This document shows, in pieces, positions 25,197-34,112 of a stretch of 64,000 nucleotides of DNA. Origin of the DNA: Bacillus sp. REN3 (GTDB lineage Bacteria; Bacillota; Bacilli; Bacillales; Cytobacillaceae). Numbering within the stretch: position 1 is the stretch's first letter; every line of letters begins with the position of its first letter. The stretch is from assembly GCF_017912555.1 (NCBI RefSeq), contig NZ_JAERSD010000014.1, positions 1-64,000 of the forward strand, given 5' to 3'. The position numbers were made by a program, and so were the translations under genes. The notes below the pieces were generated by a model. That model was not told where the DNA came from. It did no database searches and was given only the letters and a program-made list of their open reading frames with translations.

Positions 25197-25976
25197 ATTT
25201 TTATTTATTGAGAGATGGAGGATATTCTGTTAACGAGGGAAACACAACATATCAGCCAATAATCCAGCTTTAGTACAAAGGCATGGTTGATAACAGACCA
25301 TCCTGTGGATTTACGAAAATTTCAAAAGAATGGCGTGCAAGGGATATCAATATCAATTAATACCTCTCCGTTATTAATTGATACCTTCCATCATCAACTA
25401 TTCAATACGGCTGGGGTTCCTTTGACAGAAATGGTTCGAATAAGTATCCATCGTATCCTGATGTAAGCGGTTATGGGGAATGAGGCGCATTACTGAATAC
25501 CTTATCTTCATCTAAACTCCAGACTTGGATTGAGCTTTGGCGGTGAACAATCATAAAAGCTGAATGGTAAAGAGTCACCCAGATTCGCTCGCTTTTAAAT
25601 AAGTAATAAAAACAAAATAAGAGTCCCACAAAATAGTTTTTCTATTTGGGTTGAAACTTTTCAAACGAAAAAATCGTATTATTTTACGAGTTCCCAATTT
25701 GAGAGACTCATAAAGATCCGAATGCAGATTGTGGTAGTTAACAGACAACAAAATGAGGAGTTTAAGGTTTATAGGAGGTAAACAATCATTTGGGTAGCAG
25801 TAATATATTCCAAGCTGCCATGTTTCGCAGCTTAGACAAGAGGAAACCCTGCTGAACGTCATTAATGGCTGCTGCATCATGAGAGAGAGGTATGAATGTA
25901 AAATTGATGCCAGATTGATATTTTGTTATGATACGAGCAGCAAGGAACTATCTTATTAAGCAAAGGAGAAGCATGC
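25197..25976. other. Intergenic region with gene remnants and an inverted repeat
   Basis: No intact gene. An open stretch ending near 25483 encodes QYGWGSFDRNGSNKYPSYPD then VSGYGE and a stop, which looks like the tail of a decayed protein gene. A perfect 12-bp inverted repeat lies at 25351-25383. The segment 25619-25710 has GAGTC-type ends in opposite orientation and may be an old insertion relic. None of this is certain. Confidence 0.4.
25351..25383. repeat. Perfect 12-bp inverted repeat
   Basis: TATCAATTAATA (25351-25362) and TATTAATTGATA (25372-25383) around a 9-nt centre. No T run follows, so it is not a standard terminator; it could be an operator or a relic end. Confidence 0.6.
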
Positions 25977-26894
25977 GTGATGTTTAAAAGTTTAATGAAA
26001 TTCACAGTGATTTTTGCCGTTGTTTCGCTAACGATTGGTTTCCATTCTGCCGCGATGGCTTCGACAGGCAATGATGAGGATAGCATCAACGAAAAATTCG
26101 GCCTGCCGATCGTAGTATATGGAGAGGCATTATCTTCTAGCCAAAAAGATGAGGTTCGAAAATTGCTGGAAGTCGATGATCCTTCAAAGGTAAAGGAAAT
26201 CATCGTTACAGGTAAAGATCTTGTCACTTATATTGATGGAGATGCCCATTCAAATATGTATTCCTCAGCAAAAATAACCAGAAAGGACACTGGAGAAGGA
26301 CTTGTCATCAATCAGGTCACTCCCGAGAACATAACAGAAGTGACGGATGAAATGTATGCCAATGCACTGCTTACAGCAGGAATCGAGAATGCAGTCGTGG
26401 ATGTTGCTTCGCCTGTGAAGGTCAGCGGCCATTCTGCTTTGGTCGGTATTTACAAGGCATATGATGAAGGAAAAGGTACATCGCTGAACAAAGATCGGAC
26501 GGAGGTTGCCAACCAGGAGTTGAATTTGGCGACGGACCTTGCGAAAAAGGAAGGCCTGGATAAAGAGAAAGTCAGTGAGCTACTGACTGAAATCAAGAAA
26601 GAAATTGCGGAACAAAACCCTGCAACTAAAGAAGAAATCGAGCAAATCATTGACGATAAGCTTAAGACACTCGAAATCAAATTGAGTCCAGAGGATCGCC
26701 AGCTTTTGATTGACCTTTTCAATAGGATGCGCGACCTGAATATCAATTTTGAAAATGTCCAATCGCAGCTCGAAGACCTATCGAATGACATCCAAAAAAG
26801 AATTAAAGAAACTGTTGGCGATAAAGGTTTCTTAGAGTCAGTTTCAAATTTTTTCAAGGAACTGATAGAAACCATTAAAAGCATTTTTTCCTGA
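25977..26894 (+). CDS. DUF1002 family secreted protein (YpuA-like)
   Basis: A 305-residue exported protein matching the DUF1002/YpuA family: signal peptide (about 1-30, cut after AAMA), then LPIVVYGEALSSSQKDEVRK, VTGKDLVTYIDG and the central block YANALLTAGIENAVVDVASP. A helical, charged C-terminal half (about 180-305) holds possible coiled coils. Start GTG 25977 or ATG 25980; AAAGGAG is 9 nt before the GTG. YpuA belongs to the sigma-M envelope-stress regulon in B. subtilis; whether that holds here is unknown. Confidence 0.88.
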   Translation: MMFKSLMKFTVIFAVVSLTIGFHSAAMASTGNDEDSINEKFGLPIVVYGEALSSSQKDEVRKLLEVDDPSKVKEIIVTGKDLVTYIDGDAHSNMYSSAKITRKDTGEGLVINQVTPENITEVTDEMYANALLTAGIENAVVDVASPVKVSGHSALVGIYKAYDEGKGTSLNKDRTEVANQELNLATDLAKKEGLDKEKVSELLTEIKKEIAEQNPATKEEIEQIIDDKLKTLEIKLSPEDRQLLIDLFNRMRDLNINFENVQSQLEDLSNDIQKRIKETVGDKGFLESVSNFFKELIETIKSIFS

Positions 26895-26919
26895 GCAGAG
26901 GCAATGACTCTGCTTTTTT
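26894..26919 (+). terminator. Terminator of the DUF1002 gene
   Basis: AGCAGAG (26894-26900) pairs with CTCTGCT (26908-26914), followed by T run. Confidence 0.8.
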
Positions 26920-27023
26920 GATTCATTTCTTTTAGACTAGAAGGTTGTTGCCGAAGGCAATGGGAAATTCAAAAACAACAAGATTTCCTTGAAGAATAAA
27001 AAGTTGGGAACAGAGGGAGGTTC

Positions 27024-27533
27024 ATGATGATCATTCGAAAGGCATATGAAAAAGACGCTGAAAATCTAGCTATTTTAATCAGAGAAGTAGAGTCAACATC
27101 GAACAATATGCTCTATGGCCCGGGAGAAAGACCATTCAATCCAGAAAACCAGCGTCAAATGATCCGGAATTTCAAGGAGGATAGACATTCGGCTATTTTC
27201 CTGGCAGCAGAGGGACAGCAATTAATAGGCTATCTACTTGCCAAAGGAAACAATGCACCGCGCAATCAGCATTCATGTTACATAGTAGTGGGGGTATCAG
27301 AAAATCATAGAGGAAAGGGAGTCGGTACCAAACTTTTTATGGAACTCCTTGATTGGGCAACTGAACAGGGAATCCATAGACTCGAACTGACTGTTCTTGC
27401 TTCCAATGATGCAGGAATAGCTCTTTATGAAAAAATCGGGTTCAAAATCGAAGGGACCAAGATCGATTCGTTACTAATTGACGGACGCTACATGGACGAA
27501 TATTATATGTCTTTGATTTTGCCAAGAACATGA
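27024..27533 (+). CDS. GNAT acetyltransferase
   Basis: A 169-residue GNAT protein starting with tandem ATGs (27024 and 27027) after GAGGGAGGTTC. It shows VVGVSENHRGKGVGTKLF (acetyl-CoA loop) and LTVLASNDAGIALYEKIGF, typical of the L-amino-acid/ribosomal N-acetyltransferase subgroup. Independent gene, convergent with another GNAT gene across a shared terminator. The substrate is unknown. Confidence 0.88.
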   Translation: MMIIRKAYEKDAENLAILIREVESTSNNMLYGPGERPFNPENQRQMIRNFKEDRHSAIFLAAEGQQLIGYLLAKGNNAPRNQHSCYIVVGVSENHRGKGVGTKLFMELLDWATEQGIHRLELTVLASNDAGIALYEKIGFKIEGTKIDSLLIDGRYMDEYYMSLILPRT

Positions 27534-27553
27534 AACGGAAATCTTCTGTAAAA

Positions 27554-27579
27554 GACAGCACGCCATGAAGCGTGCTGTC
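27554..27579. terminator. Terminator between two convergent GNAT genes
   Basis: GACAGCACGC (27554-27563), loop, GCGTGCTGTC (27570-27579). Confidence 0.75.
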
Positions 27580-28141
27580 ATACTTGGTTTAAATTGTCCC
27601 ATTCTTCACGCAGCAAACCCATTTTTACAGAATCATAATATTTTCCGTTATAGAGACGGCACTTTCTGATTCTCGCTTCTTCTACCATTCCTAGTTTTCT
27701 TCCTACCGAAATCATCCTTGAATTGCCTGACCAAGTGGTAAAACCGATTCGATGGATCGGGAAGGTTTCAAATAGGTGCTTGATCCATACCTTCAGGGCA
27801 TCTGTTCCATACCCGCCATTCCAATATTCAGGTAGGTAAATGACAATGCCAACTTCCAGCCATTTAGAAGTTTCATGTTCCCAATAGTAGGTCACCATCC
27901 CAATGATCTGTTCATTGGTTTTAATTAAATACTTGCGATTATATCCCCGCTGGATCATGTTTTTCATTTGTTCCTTGAATTTATCCAAGGCTACTTTTTT
28001 CAAGGGGAAGTAGGGAGAGTCCCACTTTTTCCATTCAGGATGTTCATCTTTGTATATAAGTTCCCACCAGGCATCCAGGTCTTCTTCCCTTATCTTGGCC
28101 AATGTTACTAAATCACCTGGCAATGTAGACGGCGATTCCAT
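27578..28141 (-). CDS. GNAT acetyltransferase, RimL type
   Basis: A 187-residue GNAT protein. It has YLPEYWNGGYGTDALKVWIK (acetyl-CoA loop with GGYGT) and IGFTTWSGNSRMISVGRKLGM. AAGGAGGTACGAAA precedes the ATG. This subgroup is common in Bacillus and often annotated as ribosomal-protein-serine acetyltransferase without proof. Confidence 0.87.
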   Translation of the reverse strand: MESPSTLPGDLVTLAKIREEDLDAWWELIYKDEHPEWKKWDSPYFPLKKVALDKFKEQMKNMIQRGYNRKYLIKTNEQIIGMVTYYWEHETSKWLEVGIVIYLPEYWNGGYGTDALKVWIKHLFETFPIHRIGFTTWSGNSRMISVGRKLGMVEEARIRKCRLYNGKYYDSVKMGLLREEWDNLNQV

Positions 28142-28237
28142 TTTCGTACCTCCTTAGTTGGTTTAGGAGAATACCTAACTTATTCTCTATATGTCCATTA
28201 TATCCTGCATGAATAAGAATGGAAAAAAGACATAAAA

Positions 28238-28263
28238 AAAAGACGCTTCTTGTTGCGTCTTTT
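28238..28263 (-). terminator. Terminator after the 35-residue membrane peptide gene
   Basis: AAAAGACGC (28238-28246) pairs with GCGTCTTTT (28255-28263), flanked by A run, i.e. T run on the minus strand. Confidence 0.75.
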
Positions 28264-28369
28264 AGTTCATCGCTTCATCATCTATGAAATCATCTTTTTT
28301 AACAGCGAAAAAATTCAATCCAGCCGCGATTGCGAAAGCCCCTCCGAGTAATGCGAAAGTCGTAATCAT
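28262..28369 (-). CDS. 35-residue membrane peptide
   Basis: A minus-strand gene too short for most gene callers: MITTFALLGGAFAIAAGLNF then FAVKKDDFIDDEAMN. One hydrophobic helix (about 3-24) is followed by an acidic tail. GACAGGAGCGATTACATA precedes the ATG, and a terminator overlaps the stop. Both signals support a real gene. No family recognised. Confidence 0.6.
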   Translation of the reverse strand: MITTFALLGGAFAIAAGLNFFAVKKDDFIDDEAMN

Positions 28370-28771
28370 TATGTAATCGCTCCTGTCATAATTTGTTTGT
28401 TAATTACATCATTCCCGTTAAGAATAGAGTTAAAACCACTTATCATCAAAAAGGCCAATTTCTACTCTGGATAGAGTTGTAACATACGTATGAGATTTTG
28501 GGTATGGAAGCAGTTTTTTCCTGTAGTATATCCTCTGGGATGCCATGTTTTTGTTGAAGAAGGAACGGATCGTCGTTTAATCTCCAGCATGGCAGCTTGA
28601 GAAGGCACATATGCGGGAATGCTATGAAGTGTTGTTGGTTAAAATTTATATTATACTAATCTTACTCAATAGACATGCAACGATAGCATGCGAATTAAAA
28701 CCAATTGAACCATAATAGGAACAAAAATAAACCTATATCCTTTATAATTCCAGGCACTAGGAGGATGGAAA
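28370..28771. other. Intergenic region upstream of broken rsbR paralogue
   Basis: AT-rich region without a recognised gene. It contains the divergent promoters of the membrane peptide and the RsbR-like pseudogene, neither of which I could define. Confidence 0.4.
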
Positions 28772-29596
28772 TTGGATAGTACAAAACAACTATATGAATT
28801 TTTATTGGCCCATGCCCAATACATGACAGATGCCTGGCTCCAACTCCGTGAAGATGATGGATCTATTTATAATATTAACGCCCCAAGGCATGTGGTAAAT
28901 GAACTTATAGAACACAGAACCAGGAATTAATTAAAATAGTTTCAAAGTCATTGGTTGACGAGACGGATTACACCCGGTGGGCATCGGAAGTCGGAGCAAT
29001 GCGGGCCAAATCACATACACAACTGTCGAATATGTTAAAGAATTTCAAGAATTTCAGGTCTGTTTTTATGAATTATATCATCAAGTTTGCTGAAGAAAAC
29101 AGATCTTCACCAGGTGATATTGGAAATTGGATCAAGCGGATTACCGATTACCTATACATTCGACCATATAATCGAACTTACATCAATCCAATTCCAAAGG
29201 GTCCATAAAGAGTATTTGGAATCCCAGCGGGAAATGGTACTCGAATTAAGCAGCCCGGTTATTCCGATTTTCTCAGGAATCGGAATTCTTCCGCTGGTTG
29301 GATCTATCGATACCTACAGAGCAAAAGTCATCAGGGAAAAAGCATGGGAACAATCCTCCAAACTTAACCTTCAATACCTGATCATCGATCTTTCAGGCGT
29401 CCCGATTGTCGATACAATGGTTGCCAATGAACTTTTCCAGGTTTTTAAAGCCCTTTCTTTGTTAGAGATTCATTCTTCGTTGACAGGCATCAGCCCGGCC
29501 ATTGCGCAGACTTCAGTCCAATTGGGGCTCGACTTCAGCAAAATACCAACTTATGCAAACCTGAACCAGGCATTGACAAAGATAAAAGACCGCTAA
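28772..29596 (+). pseudogene. RsbR-type STAS protein with two frameshifts
   Basis: The frame starts at TTG 28772 after AGGAGGATGGAAA and reads DSTKQLYEFLLAHAQYMTDA as far as a stop at about 28928. It continues in another frame as QELIKIVSKSLVDETDYTRW to about 29150, then in a third as YTFDHIIELTSIQFQRVHKE with an intact STAS domain to 29596. The STAS part holds the phosphorylatable IDLSGVPIVDTMVANEL motif. Joined, it is an RsbR-type stressosome protein of about 275 residues. It is either decayed or has sequencing indels near 28920 and 29140. The paralogue at 42872 is intact. Confidence 0.8.
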
Positions 29597-29605
29597 AATT
29601 GCAGC

Positions 29606-29633
29606 AAAAGAGGACAATTTGTCCTCTTTTTTT
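29606..29633 (+). terminator. Terminator after the rsbR-like pseudogene
   Basis: AAAAGAGGAC (29606-29615), loop AATTT, GTCCTCTTTT (29621-29630), T run. Confidence 0.85.
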
Positions 29634-29647
29634 AGGGGAGAACTACG

Positions 29648-30118
29648 ATGGAGCTAAGAGCTTGTCCAATGACAAAAGAGCTTGCCGAGGACATACTGTG
29701 TTGGGAATATCCGCCCCCTTATGACTTGTATAACAATGAATATACAGAGGATGCTTTAAAAGAACTGATGGAAAATCTCTACGAAGCAATCCTGGACGGG
29801 AACGGAACATTAACTGGTTTTTATTGCCTTGGCGACGCTGCAATAGTACCTGCGGGGATAACGCTGGGACTTTACAGAGAACCTGCTGTTGACATAGGAA
29901 TAGGAATGAATCCTGCGTTAACAGGTAAGGGGAACAGGAAAATCTTTTTCTCCTTTATCCTCGATGTGGTAATGAAAACTTTTTTGCGGACAGCTTTCCG
30001 GCTTACTGCTGCTGCATTCAATGAAAGGGCGATTAAATTGTATATGAATGCTGGATTTCAAAAAGCTGACGTATTTAATCATGATGGGGAAACGTTCATT
30101 ATCATGTTAAAGTATTAG
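29648..30118 (+). CDS. GNAT acetyltransferase
   Basis: A 156-residue GNAT protein. The pattern ILCWEYPPPYDLYN at the N-terminus and DIGIGMNPALTGKGNRKIF (acetyl-CoA loop) then NERAIKLYMNAGFQKAD match a Bacillus GNAT subgroup of unknown substrate. GGGGAGAACTACG precedes the ATG. It stands alone after the terminator of the preceding pseudogene. Confidence 0.83.
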   Translation: MELRACPMTKELAEDILCWEYPPPYDLYNNEYTEDALKELMENLYEAILDGNGTLTGFYCLGDAAIVPAGITLGLYREPAVDIGIGMNPALTGKGNRKIFFSFILDVVMKTFLRTAFRLTAAAFNERAIKLYMNAGFQKADVFNHDGETFIIMLKY

Positions 30119-30268
30119 AATGTTATAACTTCATTGTATTATTGCAAGTGGGGACTTTTTGATAAAAAGTAATGAAATAATTTGAAAATGTTAAATTATC
30201 CCTATATAATGTAAAATGCTGTGAGATAATTTTGCAGTGATAGATAGAGTAAGAAAGGGAGAAGAGAG

Positions 30269-30775
30269 ATGAAAAAAAGATGGATCTTACTTACAGCTTT
30301 GATGATGGCCATCGGTCTTACGGCCTGTTCCGGTCAGAAAGAAGCTGAGCCAGAGAAGAAAGAAACAGAAGAAGCAGGGAAAGAAGCTGCCTCCAATCCA
30401 AAGAAAGCCATGTATAAATTTTATATGAGCCTTGTCAATGGCATTAATGAAGCAGACGCGGATCTTAATGCGTATCTATCAGAAGAACAGCCGACAGCTG
30501 AAATGAAAACAGCTGCCAGCGAATCAGCATCAGCAGTTGCTTCCAAGGTTGAAAGCCTTGAAATCCCAACAGAATTAAAAGATCAAAAAGCCGACCTTGA
30601 AGCAGCATTGAAGGACATCGCTGGTTCTTATAAGGCGAAAGCAGAGGAGCTTAAGAAAGACACTCCTTCAATGGAAGCAGCGGACGCAACCTTTACACAG
30701 GGTGAGGAAAAGCTTGGGACAGCATTTGAAAGTATTGATATGAAAAAACCAAGTCTCGCAAAAGAAGTGAATTAA
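30269..30775 (+). CDS. Lipoprotein of unknown function
   Basis: A 168-residue lipoprotein: MKKRWILLTALMMAIGLTAC with Cys20 as lipid site, a Glu/Lys-rich linker (about 24-45), and a helical domain (KAMYKFYMSLVNGINEADAD onward) rich in Ala, Ser and Lys. AAGGGAGAAGAGAG precedes the ATG. No catalytic motif is visible. A terminator follows, shared with the convergent PBP gene. Confidence 0.8.
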   Translation: MKKRWILLTALMMAIGLTACSGQKEAEPEKKETEEAGKEAASNPKKAMYKFYMSLVNGINEADADLNAYLSEEQPTAEMKTAASESASAVASKVESLEIPTELKDQKADLEAALKDIAGSYKAKAEELKKDTPSMEAADATFTQGEEKLGTAFESIDMKKPSLAKEVN

Positions 30776-30780
30776 AAGAA

Positions 30781-30808
30781 AAGCTGTGCCGACTAATTGG
30801 CACAGCTT
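30781..30808. terminator. Bidirectional terminator between lipoprotein and PBP genes
   Basis: AAGCTGTGCC (30781-30790) pairs with GGCACAGCTT (30799-30808). Confidence 0.8.
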
Positions 30809-30810
30809 TC

Positions 30811-32907
30811 TTATTGGTCCGATGAATTAGTTTTGTTGTGAAAATCCTTTTTGCTTCCTTTTTTCATTTTGAAATAAGTGTCCATCACAGCCCTGCCGAT
30901 TTTTAAATTCGCGCGATGATCGACTTTTCCCTGATAAGCCCAGGGCACCATTACAGCCATCGCTACTTCGGGGTTATTTGAAGGGGCGTAACCGACAAGG
31001 CTCAAATTCATGGTAGAAGGGGGCATACTGTATTTATACCTCTCCGGTCCATCATAAAAAGCCTCAGCCGTCCCTGTTTTCCCCGCAGGGGAGTAGGGGG
31101 CATTCCCGAAGAAACGGTAGGCTGTTCCGCCTTCTTCCTGCATGACCTTTCTGAATCCTAAATGGACCCGGTCAAGCCATTGCTGCTGTATGCCAATTTC
31201 ATTCAGTACTATAGGGGAAAAAGACTTATATACAGGTCCAAGCTGGCCGTTTTCTGTCTGCGGCTCCCTTATTTCCATGACGATCCGCGGCTGTATCCGA
31301 TAGCCTCCATTCGCAATTGTTGAGATGTACTGTGCCAACTGCATGGTGGAATATGTATCATATTGGCCGATTGCTAGGTCGAGCAATTTACCAACAGGCT
31401 CATTCGGACCCTTTGCGCCCGTTTGCTCATTAGGAAGATCGATTCCTGTACGGATTCCTAGTCCAAATGAAGCGAAAGATTTCCGCATTTTATTCCAAAC
31501 CTCTGGATCAAGATTAAGAGGCTGCTTGTATCGATAGACTCCTTTCCCGATTCTGATTGCTGTGTGGAACATATAGACGTTTGATGATTTTTTCAGGGCG
31601 TTGACATCATTCAAGACACCAAGATAACTATATGATTTCTTGACCGGTGTTCCTTTGATTTCGACTGGCCGATCATCGATCCATGTGGCAGAATTGATGG
31701 CTTCATATTTGTAGCCAGTAAGAACGGTGGCCCCTTTTACGACGGAACCGACGTTGAAAGTATTGCTGATGTTTCCAAGAGCATCGTCAACGAGTTCCAA
31801 TCCACCGGTTTTCTTATCTTTTACAAACCGCTTTCCAGCCATCGCCAATACTTCCCCAGTGTTTGGATCCATCAATACAACATACGCCCTGTCCAATAAC
31901 CCTGTACCCGAAGACCTTTTTGCTGCCCTTAATTCAGTTTCAATAATATCTTCAACTGCAATTTGAAGATCCATATCGATAGATAATACTAGGTCTTTGC
32001 CTCGTTGTCCTTTGGAGACAACCTTTTTTTCTAATAAATTTCCAGCTTTGTCGGTGATATTGACAATTTTTTCCTTTTTTCCCGAAAGGACATCCTCATA
32101 CGCGGATTCCAGATAGCTTTTTCCAACCCGGTCATTTCTCATATAACCTCTCGACATGAAATAATCGATTCTATCAGCAGGAAGTCCTTCATTAGCTGTC
32201 GTGACCCTTCCCAGAACGGGCCTAAATCGATCTTTATACTTATAGTCCCTGTCCCAATCATTGGTTGCATTCACACCTGGCAATATATCAAGGTTTTCGT
32301 TTACCCGGGCGAATTCCTTGTCTGTCACACCTACGTTCTTGATGATTTGCGGCGTGAACATATACCCGCTATTCATGATGCGGAAAATGGCGAGATCTTC
32401 AAGATCCTGTTTAGAAAGGGAGGAAAGATCCTTATTGGTTATTCTTTTCAGTTGGATTTTATAAAGGTCTTTATTCTTCAGCTTTTCTTCCTTGAAAAGT
32501 TGCATCTCCTCTTGAGTCAGCAAAGCCGTTGCTTTTTCAGGGTTCTTAATGATCCAATAGTCCTTTTTGTCCCTTTCCGTTACCTTATCTGTCTTTTGCT
32601 CAATTATACTGGCGAGGTTCGCAGCAACTGCCAGCATCTCCTTTTGTGAAGCCCCCTCATTTGTATAAGTGATGGCATTGAGAGGCAGGTTATCAACTAT
32701 CACCTTTAAATTACGGTCAAACATTTTTCCGCGGGGAACCGGATTATTGACCGTAACGTCCTCTTTCCTTTCGACTTCCCGCTTATAATCCTCCCCATGG
32801 ACAATCTGGACAATACCAAGCCGCAAGACAAGCAGGGAAAACAACAGAAAGACGAAAAAAAATAAAACATTTATCCTTATCGAAATTTGATTTTTCTTCT
32901 TTGCCAT
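30811..32907 (-). CDS. Class B penicillin-binding protein (PBP2, PbpA/PbpH type)
   Basis: A 698-residue monofunctional transpeptidase. It has an N-terminal membrane anchor (about 11-35), a pedestal domain with PVPRGKMFDRNLKVIVDN, and a transpeptidase domain with S-V-V-K in NVGSVVKGATV, S-S-N in LKKSSNVYMFH and K-T-G in SPAGKTGTAEAF. Length and domain order match B. subtilis PbpA/PbpH, which work with RodA in side-wall elongation. No rodA is adjacent. ATG 32907 follows GGAGGTGAAAT. The gene is next to a VanW gene and the ECF-ABC operon, forming an envelope block. Confidence 0.93.
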   Translation of the reverse strand: MAKKKNQISIRINVLFFFVFLLFSLLVLRLGIVQIVHGEDYKREVERKEDVTVNNPVPRGKMFDRNLKVIVDNLPLNAITYTNEGASQKEMLAVAANLASIIEQKTDKVTERDKKDYWIIKNPEKATALLTQEEMQLFKEEKLKNKDLYKIQLKRITNKDLSSLSKQDLEDLAIFRIMNSGYMFTPQIIKNVGVTDKEFARVNENLDILPGVNATNDWDRDYKYKDRFRPVLGRVTTANEGLPADRIDYFMSRGYMRNDRVGKSYLESAYEDVLSGKKEKIVNITDKAGNLLEKKVVSKGQRGKDLVLSIDMDLQIAVEDIIETELRAAKRSSGTGLLDRAYVVLMDPNTGEVLAMAGKRFVKDKKTGGLELVDDALGNISNTFNVGSVVKGATVLTGYKYEAINSATWIDDRPVEIKGTPVKKSYSYLGVLNDVNALKKSSNVYMFHTAIRIGKGVYRYKQPLNLDPEVWNKMRKSFASFGLGIRTGIDLPNEQTGAKGPNEPVGKLLDLAIGQYDTYSTMQLAQYISTIANGGYRIQPRIVMEIREPQTENGQLGPVYKSFSPIVLNEIGIQQQWLDRVHLGFRKVMQEEGGTAYRFFGNAPYSPAGKTGTAEAFYDGPERYKYSMPPSTMNLSLVGYAPSNNPEVAMAVMVPWAYQGKVDHRANLKIGRAVMDTYFKMKKGSKKDFHNKTNSSDQ

Positions 32908-33224
32908 ATTTCACCTCCAAAAACCAAATGGCAAAACCATGTATTACCATTATTGTAAGGAAGGAGTCCTATGTATGTAAAGGATTATTTTGCCAACCAC
33001 TGTGGAGATATCTTTTTGAATCATTCAACTCAGCAGCGGAGGAGATGCCAAGAGGGCAGGGGGAGTGCATCAGAAAATCCATGCAATATCCTCCTTGAAT
33101 ACTGGATTATGGTGATACAGTTTGAATTACTCGATTAATGCTATGGCAGACAAATAAAAAGAGGAATACCATAAGCGGTTTTCCCCCGCCGCTCTAGATA
33201 TTCTCCTCAGGTACCGCCATGCTG
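32908..33224. other. Intergenic region between VanW and PBP genes
   Basis: No gene seen. It contains AGCGG...CCGCT (about 33174-33193) and two direct CAGGTACC copies near 33208 and 33236, which are not an obvious terminator. The presumed promoter of the PBP gene lies at its left end. Confidence 0.4.
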
Positions 33225-34112
33225 TTAGGACATTCCAGGTACCTTTCTTTTTTCAACATTGATGTCTTCCGAAGAATAGAGCAAAACAACCATTTGGCCG
33301 TGAAAAGATTTTGCTCTGATCAATATTGGCTGGTTATAGATATTTTTAAAAGAAAAGTCGGGACCTTGCCAGCTGACCGTTGCATCCCGGCCAGGGGGCA
33401 CATATGGAACTTGTTTGCTGTGTGAATAGCGCTCTACTATTTTCATTCCGGACCTGTCTGCCGCATTGAAAAGTGTTGAGGATACTTGGCAGATGCCGCC
33501 GCCAATGCCTTCAGAGAGTTCTCCTCTTACGATTACTGGCGCAGGTTTATATCCTTTGGAAGCAGTCCTCTTGCCAACAACTTCATTGAAGGAAAAAGTT
33601 TCGCCAGGAAATAAAACGTAATTATTGATGGCTTCCGTCGCAAGATCGATATTGTGGGAACGTTCTTTATTTCCGCTATTATAGAACGTAATATAATGAC
33701 CGATTAATTTTGTGCTGATGTTGGCGATGACTTCACTGTCTACTTTTGGATAAACGGGAATCGTCGGGATCCTCAATTCAGTGGGACCATGTTCAAAGAA
33801 TGCAGAAGCAAGTGACTTTTTCAATTCAGGTTTGTCAATCACATACCCGACCACTTCGGGAATGATATTTCCTCGTTCATCCAACATAGCATTTACCGGT
33901 TCTTTTTTCACTTCTAATGCAAGCTTTTCAACCATGGAATCAAGAAGCCGATGATTCATGACGGGAAAATCGAGGAAGGGAATATTGAAGTCTGAGCGAT
34001 TAACCACCTTAACTTGTTCATTATCCACGTTCAGGACAATTTCATTTTCCTGAGGAATCGTTCCGTTTGCAAAAATCAATCCTATAATCAGCAGAAATTT
34101 CAATGTCTTCAC
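33225..34112 (-). CDS. VanW family protein (YoaR-like)
   Basis: A 295-residue exported protein with an N-terminal signal/anchor (about 1-20) and a C-terminal VanW domain: FPGETFSFNEVVGKRTASKG, then GELSEGIGGGICQVSSTLFNA and YVPPGRDATVSWQGPDFSFKN. VanW is an accessory protein of vanB-type glycopeptide resistance and occurs widely in Bacillus (YoaR) without proven function; an L,D-transpeptidase-like fold has been suggested. It does not indicate resistance on its own. AGAGGTGAAGAC precedes the ATG. Confidence 0.88.
   Translation of the reverse strand: MKTLKFLLIIGLIFANGTIPQENEIVLNVDNEQVKVVNRSDFNIPFLDFPVMNHRLLDSMVEKLALEVKKEPVNAMLDERGNIIPEVVGYVIDKPELKKSLASAFFEHGPTELRIPTIPVYPKVDSEVIANISTKLIGHYITFYNSGNKERSHNIDLATEAINNYVLFPGETFSFNEVVGKRTASKGYKPAPVIVRGELSEGIGGGICQVSSTLFNAADRSGMKIVERYSHSKQVPYVPPGRDATVSWQGPDFSFKNIYNQPILIRAKSFHGQMVVLLYSSEDINVEKRKVPGMS

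Noticed and set aside
25575-25880. Minus-strand 101-residue frame in the gap before the DUF1002 gene
   Set aside because: No ribosome site, atypical amino acid composition, and it covers the possible insertion scar.
33225-34112. VanW gene as a sign of vancomycin resistance
   Set aside because: VanW/YoaR proteins are common chromosomal genes in Bacillus, and no vanA/B ligase, vanH, vanX or vanRS genes are present.
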